A stretch of 64,000 nt of DNA from the NCBI GenBank assembly GCA_013426805.1, contig JACDZG010000001.1, positions 1 to 64,000 of the forward strand, written 5' to 3'. The stretch is from Chromatiaceae bacterium. GTDB lineage: Bacteria > Pseudomonadota > Gammaproteobacteria > Chromatiales > Chromatiaceae. Both the position numbers and the translations under genes were made by a program. A model generated the notes under the pieces. That model was not told where the DNA came from. It was given only the letters and a program-made list of their open reading frames with translations, and ran no database searches. Positions within the stretch are counted from its first letter, which is position 1, and each line of letters opens with the position of its first letter. This document shows, in pieces, positions 49,029 to 58,348 of the stretch.

Positions 49029-49277
49029 TTAGCTATTACCTGGCTCCTCGATCTCGTCGCCAGCCGGCAATTTCACATTGCGTGCCGGCACCACGGTCGA
49101 GATCGCGTGCTTGTAAATCATCTGGCTGACGTTGTTCTTCAGCAGCACGACGAACTGATCGAACGATTCGATCTGGCCTTGCAGCTTGATGCCGTTGACG
49201 AGAAAGATCGATACGGGGATGCGTTCTTTCCGCAGGGCATTTAAGAAAGGGTCTTGCAGGCTTTGGCCCTTGGACAT
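49029..49277 (-). CDS. hfq: RNA chaperone Hfq
   Basis: An 82-residue Hfq that pairs small RNAs with mRNAs. [39 protein letters not shown] and [14 protein letters not shown] cover Sm1 and Sm2. ATG 49277 has AAGGAG upstream. Conserved position between miaA and hflX. Confidence 0.98.
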   Translation of the reverse strand: MSKGQSLQDPFLNALRKERIPVSIFLVNGIKLQGQIESFDQFVVLLKNNVSQMIYKHAISTVVPARNVKLPAGDEIEEPGNS

Positions 49278-49674
49278 GTTGTTGCTCCTTGTTGTAGTCG
49301 TTTCGCGAAGATCGCCCGGCTCAAATGGATCGACTGACGCTGCTGGTCGGCGTGGCGCCGAACCGCCACCCTGACCTTGCTCACACCGCGGTCGCCGCGG
49401 CGGCAAGGCTCAGTTCAGACGCTCCAACACGTGGGCTGCAGCCGGGACATGCTGTTCCACGCAATAGGTCCCAGTAGTGTCACCCAGCGGGAACGAGAAA
49501 GCCATTACGATTTTCCAATGCTTGCCGAGTGTTGTACCGGATCGGGCCGAGGCGGTCACACACCGGCGCGCGATACCGGTCCAGCGGACACGGTAGCTCG
49601 GCCGACCGCACGGTGCGACGAGCGGCTTGAACCGTTCGGATCGGGCGACGCACCCTGGTCGGCCGGACCCCTGT
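49278..49674. other. intergenic region between miaA and hfq
   Basis: About 400 bases without a convincing gene; the open frames here lack ribosome sites and natural composition. Since hfq is often expressed from its own promoters after miaA, this stretch probably holds them, but I see no clear consensus. Confidence 0.4.
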
Positions 49675-50670
49675 TCAAGGCGTGCGACCACCAGCGTGAG
49701 CGCAGCGCAAGGGGTGCTGCGCCGCGATCAGTGCCAGGGCGCGCTCCAGCGCCGTCTGGTCATCGGTGAGCCAATGGCCGTCGGTCTCGGCCCGCAGCCA
49801 AGTCATCTGACGCTTCGCCAACTGCCGGGTGGCGATCGTGCCGCGGTGCAGCATTTCGTCGAAGTTGTATCCGCCAAGAACGAACTTCAAGACCTGTCGA
49901 TAGCCGACACACCGCATGGCGGGCAGGTCTTCCCCCAAATCCCCGCGCCTCCACAGCGATTCCACCTCCCCGACCAAACCCTGCTCGACCATCCCGCGAA
50001 AACGCCGCTCGATGCGCCGGTGCAGGGTCTGCCGATCCGCGGGGGCGCGCACCAGCTTGAGCAGCCGGTAGGGCAGTGCCGCAGCCTGACCCTGGGTACG
50101 CCGGATCAGGACGCTCATCGGCTCGCCGCAGATGGCGTGAACTTCCAGGGCGCGCTGGATCCGTTGCGGATCGTTGGGGTGGACCTGAGCGGCCGTCGTC
50201 GGGTCCAACCGCGCCAGCCGCTCATGCAGCACCGCCCAGCCCAACCGCTGCGCTTCCTCCAGCAACGCCTGGCGCACGCGCGGGTCGGCATCCGGCAGTG
50301 ATGCCAAACCCTGCTGCAACCTACGGAAATAGAGCATGGTTCCACCCACCAGGAGGGGGATACGACGCGCGGCGGTGATCGCCGCCATGGCCTCCAAGGC
50401 ATCGGCACGGAAGCGCGCGGTCGAGTACGACTCACTGGGGTCCAGGATGTCGATCAGCCGATGGGGCGCCTGCGCCAACACCTCCGGACCCGGCTTGGCG
50501 GTGCCGATATCCATGCCCCGGTAGATCATGGCCGAGTCCACACTGATGATGGAGCAGGGCAAGCGGCCCACCAGATCCACCGCGAGATCGGTTTTCCCCG
50601 CCGCGGTCGGACCCATCAGCAGGATGGCCAGCGGGCGCTGGTCGGACTCCGGCGGACAGTCAGGCAGCAT
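49675..50670 (-). CDS. miaA: tRNA dimethylallyltransferase
   Basis: A 331-residue enzyme that adds the dimethylallyl group to A37 of UNN-reading tRNAs. P-loop ILLMGPTAAGKTDLAVDLVG, DSAMIYRGMDIGTAKPG, PHRLIDILDPSESYSTARF and GGTMLYFRRLQQGL, and MRCVGYRQVL in the C-terminal part. ATG 50670 is chosen as the start; the frame stays open further upstream, but with Arg-rich residues. Confidence 0.96.
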   Translation of the reverse strand: MLPDCPPESDQRPLAILLMGPTAAGKTDLAVDLVGRLPCSIISVDSAMIYRGMDIGTAKPGPEVLAQAPHRLIDILDPSESYSTARFRADALEAMAAITAARRIPLLVGGTMLYFRRLQQGLASLPDADPRVRQALLEEAQRLGWAVLHERLARLDPTTAAQVHPNDPQRIQRALEVHAICGEPMSVLIRRTQGQAAALPYRLLKLVRAPADRQTLHRRIERRFRGMVEQGLVGEVESLWRRGDLGEDLPAMRCVGYRQVLKFVLGGYNFDEMLHRGTIATRQLAKRQMTWLRAETDGHWLTDDQTALERALALIAAQHPLRCAHAGGRTP

Positions 50671-50795
50671 TCGCCGACCTCGCGTCGCGTTTCCGGCGCC
50701 CCTGCCGGCTTGCCGCCGCACCCTGGTGCCCCCGCTTCGGCACGGCGGGTCTGCCGACAGGCTGTCCGACCATCGACTGAACCCGTCGAAAGGCG

Positions 50796-52277
50796 TCAGA
50801 ACCTGGTTTGCACCCGCCAACTGAGCGTGGCGGCGCCATCGGCGGGGACCTGGACCAGCCAGGCAGCGAGGTTGGACGCCTCTTTGGTGTGCGACTGACT
50901 CTGCTGGACCATTTTCCAGTCGCCGGGGATTTCCTCGACGACCTTGACCATCACCGCGTCGGGTTTGGCGTTCTTGATCTCCAGCGCGAAGGCCGCCTCA
51001 TAGGCGTAGTTGTAGGCGCTCGCGCCGCTGAGTTTCTTGAACTCGGTCTGCTTGCGTCGAACGGTCACGTCGAAGCTCTCGCCGAGCGTCAGGGTGACCG
51101 TCTCGTTCTTCGGGGTGTGATCGATCCGATCCTCCCCGATGAATTGAGCAGTACCGCGGCTGTCTTTGGAGTAGACCCGCACCACGCCTTCCGGCAAGGG
51201 GATACCCAGGCTCCCGCCCTGGTTGGTGAAGTTCAGGGTCGAGGCGACCGGCAGTTTGTTCCAGCCGTCCGCGGATTGGGACTGGTAGCTGTAGGGCTGC
51301 CCATGGACCACCAGTTCCCGCGTCACCGGGACCCGCGGAGCTGAGAGCAGCGCCACCTGCTTGGTCTGATTGTTGAGCACGTCGGTGGGACGCGACAGCG
51401 TGTAGAGGTGGTATTCGTCCAGCGCCTCCTCCTGCGGCATCGGGGCGGCAGCCGGCATGGCCATGGTGCGCGCCATCATGGGCGGCGGCGGTTCCGGCCG
51501 GACCTGATTGACCTCACCCGCCACCAGTTGCACCTTGGCTTGCCGGTAGGCGACCCCACTGCTGTTGGTCAGCGTCACCCAGCCGCTCAAATCCATCGAC
51601 TTGCCGTCGGCCGCCAGATCGGCCACATAGTCGGCTTTCCAGGACAGCCCGCCGGTGAGATAGGACAACTCGAAGGTGCCGGTGCCGGCCTGCGCGGCCT
51701 CCAGGTGCAGGACCAGGGTCGGCTGATCCCGCAGGTCCGCGGGCAAGTCCGGGAACGCCAGATGGCCGACGACATCGGTTTCGATCCGATCGGCATAGCG
51801 CAGGACCACACCTTCATTGGTGGCGAGCACGGTGGCGTCCTCGGTCGTCCGCACCCCGTCGTCGGCGGTCCGGATGGCCTGCACTTTGCGGCCGACATAT
51901 TTCTTGAGCAGGCTTTGCGGAGTCAGCAAATCGAAATCGAAATTCTGCTCCAACAGGGTGACCGCGGCGGTCCCTGCGGTCGCGGCGAGGAGCGCCGTCT
52001 CGGGCCTGATCTGGCCGGAACAGTTGCGCCAGGCGAGCCGGTTCTCGCCCTGGGTCAGGGTGAGTTGGCGCAGGTCCTTCACCAGCGCGAGATTGTCGTT
52101 ATAAATTGTGACGGCCAGCGCCTGCTGAGCGCTGTCATCGATCCGCTGCTCCTGGGTCGTCGCGACGATGTCATTGGTGTCCATGGCGGCTCCCGGATTG
52201 CCGATCAACAGCGCGGCCAGAGCAGCGGCCGATCGCAGTGGGCTGGTGCTGAGCGAGACAGACTGGTTGTGCTGCAT
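50796..52277 (-). CDS. exported DUF4139 protein
   Basis: A 493-residue protein with a signal peptide (LRSAAALAALLIGNPGAA). The DUF4139 part is visible from about residue 190: LSYLTGGLSWKADYVADLAA, GWVTLTNSSGVAYRQAKVQL, and QTEFKKLSGASAYNYAYEAAF and VEEIPGDWKMVQQSQ near the end. ATG 52277 has AGGAG seven bases upstream. Function unknown. Confidence 0.88.
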   Translation of the reverse strand: MQHNQSVSLSTSPLRSAAALAALLIGNPGAAMDTNDIVATTQEQRIDDSAQQALAVTIYNDNLALVKDLRQLTLTQGENRLAWRNCSGQIRPETALLAATAGTAAVTLLEQNFDFDLLTPQSLLKKYVGRKVQAIRTADDGVRTTEDATVLATNEGVVLRYADRIETDVVGHLAFPDLPADLRDQPTLVLHLEAAQAGTGTFELSYLTGGLSWKADYVADLAADGKSMDLSGWVTLTNSSGVAYRQAKVQLVAGEVNQVRPEPPPPMMARTMAMPAAAPMPQEEALDEYHLYTLSRPTDVLNNQTKQVALLSAPRVPVTRELVVHGQPYSYQSQSADGWNKLPVASTLNFTNQGGSLGIPLPEGVVRVYSKDSRGTAQFIGEDRIDHTPKNETVTLTLGESFDVTVRRKQTEFKKLSGASAYNYAYEAAFALEIKNAKPDAVMVKVVEEIPGDWKMVQQSQSHTKEASNLAAWLVQVPADGAATLSWRVQTRF

Positions 52278-52388
52278 GGGGCTCCTGGTGCTGGTCGTGA
52301 TGGTGTGGTAGCACGTGTGGAGACCGGGCAAGTCGTCGCAGTCCTGGGATGACTTGCCCGCCCTCGTGGCCGGAAAACGCGTGCGACC

Positions 52389-52883
52389 TTAAGATTGTGA
52401 CTCGATGAAGGCACGCAGGGTGGTGTCGTCATCCTTGGTCAGGGAGGTCTGGATCACCTTGCCCTTGCCCTTGAACTGCTCCAGCCCTTCCAGAACCTTA
52501 TCCGCCGTGGCCTTGCGCACCAGGATGAAGATGGCCGCGCAGCCCGGCTGGAAGCTCGCGGCCAACTCCTTCATGAATTGATCGTTGATGCCCAAATCGG
52601 TGAAGCGTCCGGATAAGGCACCGGCGCCGGCGCCGACGGCCGCACCCAACAGCGGGTTGAGGAACAGCAGCCCGATCAGCAGGCCCCAGAAACTGCCGGT
52701 GGCCGCACCCGCGGCCGTCAGATTCATCGCCTGATGCAGCTTGACCTTCTCTTTTGCGTCCTTGGTGACGATCACCACGTCTTCCATCTCGATCAGGTAT
52801 TCTTTTTGCAGATTGACGAGTGCGGCGCGCATCTCGAATGCAAGCCGCTCTTCCGGAAAGGAGATGACGATCAGATTGCTCAC
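52389..52883 (-). CDS. DUF1269 membrane protein with glycine-zipper segment
   Basis: A 164-residue protein: MSNLIVISFPEERLAFEMRA, DVVIVTKDAKEKVKLHQAMN, then Gly/Ala-rich hydrophobic segments (GSFWGLLIGLLFLNPLLGAA, GAGAGALSGRFTDLGI). The C-terminal ~60 residues are a soluble alpha/beta part with PGCAAIFILVRKATADKVLE. Typical DUF1269; role unknown, possibly stress-related. Confidence 0.88.
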   Translation of the reverse strand: MSNLIVISFPEERLAFEMRAALVNLQKEYLIEMEDVVIVTKDAKEKVKLHQAMNLTAAGAATGSFWGLLIGLLFLNPLLGAAVGAGAGALSGRFTDLGINDQFMKELAASFQPGCAAIFILVRKATADKVLEGLEQFKGKGKVIQTSLTKDDDTTLRAFIESQS

Positions 52884-52949
52884 TGGTTCTGCCTCTTGGT
52901 TTGGGTTCGTGTGGATGGATGAGGGAACGAGGATGCGTGACGGTCGCGA

Positions 52950-53135
52950 CTAACCCGCCTCAACCTTGGCCACCGCATCGCGCAGCGCCTGTACAATAAG
53001 GGCATGGGCGGCCGCTTCATCAAGCTCCGGGACGTCCCATCCCATGATCCTGGAGTATTTTTTCACCAGGTGGCGGACGTCGTCATCCAGTTCCGCCCGA
53101 TAGCGATCCATTTCGATCTGCTCGATCGGCTGCAT
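52950..53135 (-). CDS. small conserved-looking hypothetical protein
   Basis: A 61-residue charged, helical protein (IEMDRYRAELDDDVRHLVKK, then a YSRIMGWDVPELDE segment). Composition is protein-like and the frame fits between two genes of the same strand. No family recognised. Confidence 0.6.
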   Translation of the reverse strand: MQPIEQIEMDRYRAELDDDVRHLVKKYSRIMGWDVPELDEAAAHALIVQALRDAVAKVEAG

Positions 53136-53193
53136 GTCAGTCTCCGGATGGTGGTAAACCGGCTCGCCCGCCGGACGCGCCGGTCGAGCGGGA

Positions 53194-53766
53194 TCAGTTG
53201 AATGTGACCTTCCCGGTGATGGTGCGCACGTAGGTGGCTATGACCCCATCGCCCGGCTTGAGCTGATCAAGGATAGCCTTGTCCTTCACGGACAGAGTGA
53301 CCAGCTTTTCCGGCCCGCGAATGGTGACCTGGGACGCGGCCCGATCGACCGACTCCACCTTGCCGTAGAGCTTCAGCTTGGTGGTGATGGTGCCGGCCGG
53401 CTTGGTCCCCGCATCCGGCTTCACTGTCGTCTTCTCGATCGAACCCATGGAACCCGCGTCGCGGCCCTTTTCCACGTCGACCAGCACGGCCTCGGTTTCG
53501 GTGATCGCGACCTTGTTGCCGACTTCAATGTGGTCGATCCGCTTGACCTCGGCGGGAATATCCAGGACCTCGAACGAGCCGTCCGGGGTCCGGATCGTCA
53601 TCTGGCGCGACTCTCGGTTGATCGCCACGACCTCACCTGACAGGTCGGAAACAGTGACCGCACCCGCGAGCGGGGTCGTGGTATCGGCACTGACCAGGGA
53701 TGCGAGGCCCGCGGTACCAAGTGACAGACAGGCCGTCAGCGCCAGCATCAGCGATTGTTTTTTCAT
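53194..53766 (-). CDS. exported protein with two small beta-barrel (DUF5666-like) modules
   Basis: A 190-residue protein with signal peptide (LMLALTACLSLGTAGLASLVSA). Two similar strand-rich modules: LSGEVVAINRESRQMTIRTP with VGNKVAITETEAVLVDVEKG, and LYGKVESVDRAASQVTIRGP with KPGDGVIATYVRTI. This twofold repeat is like DUF5666/OB-type periplasmic proteins. ATG 53766 has AAGGAA upstream. It is divergent from the HtrA gene with a 225-base gap. Confidence 0.75.
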   Translation of the reverse strand: MKKQSLMLALTACLSLGTAGLASLVSADTTTPLAGAVTVSDLSGEVVAINRESRQMTIRTPDGSFEVLDIPAEVKRIDHIEVGNKVAITETEAVLVDVEKGRDAGSMGSIEKTTVKPDAGTKPAGTITTKLKLYGKVESVDRAASQVTIRGPEKLVTLSVKDKAILDQLKPGDGVIATYVRTITGKVTFN

Positions 53767-53991
53767 GGGACTTTTCCTTGAATTGGATGGGTGGATCGGG
53801 GAAGCGTGGGCAGTACGGTACACAGTAAAGCCAGACGCTGCAACCGCCTTGTTCTGACCAAAATTTAACCCTCCGGAAAGGTCGAAGACGCCGCAATGTC
53901 CCACACTTCCGGACCATGACGCGCGGCCCATCGGCCCGCTGGCGTCGCTGACAACTCCGTGATGAGCCGATCGCTCGGCAGGAAAGAAACC

Positions 53992-55515
53992 ATGTCCTCG
54001 CGCACTCCGATAAAGCATTCCCAGACAAACACCGGCAACACCCTGACCCGCACCACGGTCGCCGCCGCGGTGGCCCTAGCCCTGGCGATCGGCGGCGGGG
54101 TCGCCGCCCAAGCCCCCGCGCCCCAGGCCGCCGCGACCGGCGCGGCCGCCATCGTCGCGCCCGCCATGCCGAGCTTCGCCGATGTGGCCGAGCGGGTATC
54201 ACCGGCCGTGGTCAATGTCACGGTAATCGCCGAAGGCCCGACCACCAGCCTGATGCCCCGGCAGCACCCGGGTCTGCCCGAGGGGGCGCCGCTTGATGAA
54301 TTCTTCAAACACTTCTTCGACCAGCCCAACATGCCGGGGCGTCAACGTGCAGAGGGGGCCGGCTCCGGCTTCGTGATCGACGCCTCCGGCCTGGTGGTCA
54401 CCAACAATCACGTGGTCGAGGGCGCCAATGAGATCACCGTCACCCTCAACGACGGCAGCAAGCACAAGGCGCAAGTCGTCGGACGCGACGACAAGACCGA
54501 CCTGGCGCTGCTCAAGATCGACGCCGGGCGCACCCTGCCCTTCGTTGATCTGGCCGATGCCAGCGCCACCCGCGTCGGGGACTGGGTGCTGGCCGTCGGC
54601 AATCCGTTCGGGTTGGGCGGCTCGGTCAGCGCCGGCATCGTCTCGGCGCGCGGTCGTGACATCAATGCCGGCCCCTATGATGATTACCTGCAGATCGACG
54701 CCCCGATCAACCGCGGCAACTCAGGCGGTCCCCTGTTCGATGTCTACGGTCGGGTGATCGGTGTCAACACCGCTATCTACTCGCCCACCGGCGGCAACGT
54801 CGGGATCGGCTTCGCCATCCCCGCGGAAACGGTGAAGAAGGTGGTCGCCGATCTGCGCCAGGACGGCCGGGTCTCGCGCGGCTGGCTCGGCGTGCAGATC
54901 CAGCCGGTGACCGAGGACATCGCCGGTGCGCTCGGTCTGTCCGGGACCGAGGGTGTGCTGATCGCCGATATCCTCCCTGACGGCCCCGCCGCCGGTACCG
55001 AGTTACAGCCGGGCGACGTCATCCTCAAGGCCGGCGATCAGCCGATCAAAGATTACAAGGATCTGCCTAAGTTGATCGCCGACACCAAGGCAGGCACCCG
55101 CTTGAACCTGGAGTTGGTGCGCGGCGGCAAACCGCTGAGCGTTGCCGTGACCATCGGCGCCATGCCCGGCAACGAGACCTTGGCGAAGAACGAGATGCAA
55201 CCCGCCGCGACTGCGGATGAAAGCAAGCTTGGACTCTATCTGGTTTCCGTTACGCCTGAACTACGGCAGGAAAAAGGGCTGCGTCCGGCGAGCAACGGCG
55301 TCTACGTGGCCCGGGTCCAGCCCGGCAGCCCCGCCGCGGAGGCCGGTGTCGAGCCCGGCAGTCTGATCTCGATGGTCGGCGGACAGCCGGTCGACTCCCC
55401 GGCGCAAGTGTACGAGGCCGTGCGCGCCGCCGCGGCCGCCAAGCGCAGCGCGGTCATGCTGCGGGTCGAAAAGGATGGCCGGCCAATGTTCATCGCGGTG
55501 CCGCTCGCCGCGTGA
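53992..55515 (+). CDS. degQ: DegQ/HtrA family periplasmic serine protease
   Basis: A 507-residue Do-type protease-chaperone with signal sequence (AAAVALALAIGGGVAAQA). Triad: His in VVTNNHVVEGA, Asp in DKTDLALLKID, Ser in INRGNSGGPLFD. Two PDZ domains follow (~290-370 and ~400-500, the latter with VYVARVQPGSPAAEAGVEPG). It degrades or refolds misfolded envelope proteins. A two-component system follows on the same strand, separated by a strong inverted repeat. Confidence 0.95.
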   Translation: MSSRTPIKHSQTNTGNTLTRTTVAAAVALALAIGGGVAAQAPAPQAAATGAAAIVAPAMPSFADVAERVSPAVVNVTVIAEGPTTSLMPRQHPGLPEGAPLDEFFKHFFDQPNMPGRQRAEGAGSGFVIDASGLVVTNNHVVEGANEITVTLNDGSKHKAQVVGRDDKTDLALLKIDAGRTLPFVDLADASATRVGDWVLAVGNPFGLGGSVSAGIVSARGRDINAGPYDDYLQIDAPINRGNSGGPLFDVYGRVIGVNTAIYSPTGGNVGIGFAIPAETVKKVVADLRQDGRVSRGWLGVQIQPVTEDIAGALGLSGTEGVLIADILPDGPAAGTELQPGDVILKAGDQPIKDYKDLPKLIADTKAGTRLNLELVRGGKPLSVAVTIGAMPGNETLAKNEMQPAATADESKLGLYLVSVTPELRQEKGLRPASNGVYVARVQPGSPAAEAGVEPGSLISMVGGQPVDSPAQVYEAVRAAAAAKRSAVMLRVEKDGRPMFIAVPLAA

Positions 55516-55532
55516 AGCCAGCCGCGGCCGTT

Positions 55533-55625
55533 GTGGGAGCGGCCTCCGGCCGCGATGAGGTCTCGCGAGATCGCGACCAGGCCGTATCACCGCGGCACCC
55601 CATCGCGGCCGGAGGCCGCTCCCAC
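55533..55625. repeat. 25-bp-arm inverted repeat (GTGGGAGCGGCCTCCGGCCG type)
   Basis: Arms 55533-55557 and 55601-55625 are perfect inverted copies, 43 bases apart. Each arm begins or ends with the REP-like GTGGGAGCGGCC/GGCCGCTCCCAC. It lies between degQ and the response regulator and could also protect the degQ transcript end. Confidence 0.85.
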
Positions 55626-55714
55626 GGGGATCGCGAGGTGACTTTCACGGTAACATGCCGAGCTTGTGAAGCCGACGGCTGGACGCTGGCCGCTCATTTT
55701 GGAATGACTCGCCC

Positions 55715-56389
55715 ATGCGCGTACTCTTGATCGAAGACGACCGCCAACTGGCGGATTACCTGCGCAAAGCGCTGGGCGAGGTGGGGATACTCACCGACCA
55801 TGCGGCAGACGGACGCGACGGGCTGTTGCAGGCGGCCGGCGGTGTCTACGACGCGCTGATTCTCGACCGGATGCTGCCGGGACTGGACGGACTCGCGATC
55901 CTGCGCACGCTGCGCGCCGCAGGCAACCGGACACCGGTGTTGGTCCTGTCCGCTCTCGGGGAGGTGGACGACCGCGTGGAGGGTCTGCGCGCCGGCGGCG
56001 ACGACTACCTGGTCAAACCCTTCGCCTTCTCCGAGTTGCACGCGCGCCTGGAAGCCCTGTTGCGACGCGGTCAGGCGGACGCCCCGCAGACCCGGCTGCG
56101 CGTCCTCGACCTGGAGATGGACCTGTTGAAGCGTGAGGTGACCCGCGCCGGCCGTCCCATCCAACTGCAGCCGCGTGAATTCCGGCTGCTGGAGTATCTG
56201 ATGCGCCACGCCGGCCAGGTGGTGACCCGAACCATGCTGTTGGAACAGGTCTGGGACTATCACTTCGACCCGCAAACCAACATCATTGATGTGCACGTCA
56301 GCCGCCTGCGCGGCAAGATCGATAAGGACTTCGATCCGCCCCTGCTGCAAACGGTCCGGGGCGCCGGCTATCTGCTGCGCGCCCAATGA
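55715..56389 (+). CDS. OmpR-family response regulator
   Basis: A 224-residue regulator. Receiver: MRVLLIEDDRQLADYLRKAL, phospho-acceptor Asp in YDALILDRMLPGLDGLAIL, conserved Lys in GGDDYLVKPFAFSELHARL. C-terminal winged helix: LQPREFRLLEYLMRHAGQVV and IIDVHVSRLRGKID. Its stop overlaps the kinase start (ATGA). Target genes unknown; adjacent degQ is a candidate. Confidence 0.95.
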   Translation: MRVLLIEDDRQLADYLRKALGEVGILTDHAADGRDGLLQAAGGVYDALILDRMLPGLDGLAILRTLRAAGNRTPVLVLSALGEVDDRVEGLRAGGDDYLVKPFAFSELHARLEALLRRGQADAPQTRLRVLDLEMDLLKREVTRAGRPIQLQPREFRLLEYLMRHAGQVVTRTMLLEQVWDYHFDPQTNIIDVHVSRLRGKIDKDFDPPLLQTVRGAGYLLRAQ

Positions 56390-57840
56390 CGGCCGCCGGC
56401 CGGCGCGCCGACGACTTGCGGCTGCGCGCGACCCAGGTGCTGCGCAGTTCAAGCTTTCGGCTGGCCATCCTCTATGTTCTGCTGCTGTCGGTGTCGGCGG
56501 CCATCCTGCTCGGCTTCATTTACTGGTCGACCGCGGGCTTCATGGATCAGCAGACCAACGCGACCATCGCGGCTGAGATCCAAGGCCTGGCGGAGCAATA
56601 CCGGCAGCGCGGCTTGCCCGGACTGACCAACGTGATCCGCGAACGGATCGTTCGCGACCCCGGCGGGGCCGGCGTCTATCTGCTGGCGGACAAGGACTTC
56701 AAGCCGCTGATCGGCAACCTCGACCGCTGGCCCGCCGGAGTCCCGGACGCGGCGGGCTGGATCCGCTTCCGATTGCTCGAACGCGGGCCGCGCCACAACG
56801 ACGATCACGCCGCCCGTGCCCAGGTCTTCACGCTACGCGGCGACCTGCGCCTCTTGGTGGGACGTGACGTGCGCGATCTGGAGGCTACCCGGAAACTGAT
56901 CCTCGAGGCCCTCACTTGGGGGCTCGCGCTGACCGCGGCGCTGGCCCTGCTCGGCGGCTGGGTGATGAGCCACCGGGTGCTGCGGCGTCTGGAAGCGATC
57001 AACCAGACCAGCCGCGACATCATGGAGGGTGACCTCTCCCGGCGCATTCCGCTGGCCGGCAGCGGGGACGATTTCGACCAGCTCGCCGCCGGGCTCAACC
57101 ACATGCTGGCGCGCATCGAGACCCTGATCGCCGGGGTCCGCCAGGTATCGGATAACATTGCCCACGACCTGCGGACTCCCCTGACCCGCCTGCGCACCAA
57201 GCTGGAACTGCTGCGGACCGACCTTGGGGAAGGCCACCCGGCCGCGGCCGCGGCCGAGGACATCATCGCCGACGCCGACGAACTGCTCGGCACCTTCAAC
57301 GCGCTGCTGCGCATCGCCCGCATCGAGTCCGGCGGACAGCGCGCCGCCTTTGCGCCGCTGGACCTGGTCCCGCTGGTCGCGGACCTGGCCGAACTCTACG
57401 AACCGGTCGCGGCGGAGCGGGGACAGCAGTTGACACTAGACACCGCGGACGCGGCCTGGGTGATCGGCGATCGGGACCTACTGTTCCAGGCGCTGGGGAA
57501 TCTGGTCGACAATGCCGTGAAATACACCCCGGAGGGCGGTCTGATCGCGCTGTCGGTGACCGCCGCGGAGCAGGCCGTCGTCATCGCGGTCGCGGACAAC
57601 GGACCCGGCATCCCCGCCGCGCTTCATGGCGAGGTCTTCAGGCGTTTTTTCCGCGCCGACGGCAGCCGCTCCACCCCCGGCAGCGGTCTGGGGCTCAGTC
57701 TGGTCCGGGCCGTCGTCGAACTCCACGGCGCCGCCATTGCGCTGCTCGACAACCGCCCCGGGCTCCGGGTGCAGGTGCAGTTGGCGCCGACCACGGCGGC
57801 GAACAAAGAACCGCCTACCCTGGGGCTAACCCATCCTTAA
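56386..57840 (+). CDS. sensor histidine kinase
   Basis: A 484-residue inner-membrane kinase. Membrane helices at ~25-47 and ~170-192, periplasmic part ~125 residues, HAMP (SHRVLRRLEAINQTSRDIME), phospho-accepting His in NIAHDLRTPLTRLRTKLELL, ATP-binding N box LGNLVDNAVKYTPEGG, and G boxes VADNGPGIP and GSGLGLSLVRAVV. Coupled to the preceding regulator. The HAMP and short sensor region resemble CzcS/QseC-like kinases. Confidence 0.95.
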   Translation: MTAAGRRADDLRLRATQVLRSSSFRLAILYVLLLSVSAAILLGFIYWSTAGFMDQQTNATIAAEIQGLAEQYRQRGLPGLTNVIRERIVRDPGGAGVYLLADKDFKPLIGNLDRWPAGVPDAAGWIRFRLLERGPRHNDDHAARAQVFTLRGDLRLLVGRDVRDLEATRKLILEALTWGLALTAALALLGGWVMSHRVLRRLEAINQTSRDIMEGDLSRRIPLAGSGDDFDQLAAGLNHMLARIETLIAGVRQVSDNIAHDLRTPLTRLRTKLELLRTDLGEGHPAAAAAEDIIADADELLGTFNALLRIARIESGGQRAAFAPLDLVPLVADLAELYEPVAAERGQQLTLDTADAAWVIGDRDLLFQALGNLVDNAVKYTPEGGLIALSVTAAEQAVVIAVADNGPGIPAALHGEVFRRFFRADGSRSTPGSGLGLSLVRAVVELHGAAIALLDNRPGLRVQVQLAPTTAANKEPPTLGLTHP

Positions 57841-57968
57841 CATAACCCCATTGATAATCACACCTGGATGCTACCCAACCAGGCGAGACAATAAAGCCGG
57901 TGGTCGGGTACAGTTGCGCCTGAAGCCAGGCAGTCCGACCCCGTTTGCCATCCCATCAGGAGACCCCC

Positions 57969-58274
57969 ATGGCCGGTCAGATCATCGAGCTCGACAATGG
58001 CGTCCTGGTGGAGGTCGCGGCCCCGCCCGGAGTCAGGCCGATGGACTCCGGGGCCGCGGCGCGCGTCCAGAAGTCCATCGACACCATCAAGCCCCTGCTG
58101 CTGGCCGCCAGCCGACCCGTCCTCTCCGTCCTGGAGGAACTCAACAAGGAGATGAAGATCACCGACGCCAAGGTCGAGATCGGCCTCGGCTTCGGGGTCT
58201 CCGGGGGTGTCTTCATCGCCCAAGGCGAGGCCAGCGCCAACCTGAAGGTCACCCTGACCATGGCGCCCAAGTGA
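57969..58274 (+). CDS. trypsin-co-occurring domain 1 (Trypco1/CU044_2847-type) protein
   Basis: A 101-residue single-domain protein. Strand-helix-strand pattern with IIELDNGVLVEVAAPPG, a central helix, and the typical end ITDAKVEIGLGFGVSGGVFI followed by GEASANLKVTLTMAP. This fits the family described as co-occurring with trypsin-like domains in NTP-dependent conflict systems. ATG 57969 has AGGAG six bases upstream. The trypsin-SIR2 gene follows 74 bases later, as the family name predicts. Confidence 0.8.
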   Translation: MAGQIIELDNGVLVEVAAPPGVRPMDSGAAARVQKSIDTIKPLLLAASRPVLSVLEELNKEMKITDAKVEIGLGFGVSGGVFIAQGEASANLKVTLTMAPK

Positions 58275-58348
58275 GCCCGGCCCAGCGACCCACCTTCTCG
58301 GCCCCATCCCCGCTGCCCTAGGCGGGCGACGGCCGCCCAGCCAAGCCC

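Noticed and set aside
49410-49691. 93-codon minus-strand frame between miaA and hfq
   Set aside because: No ribosome site, unnatural composition; its start overlaps the miaA end.
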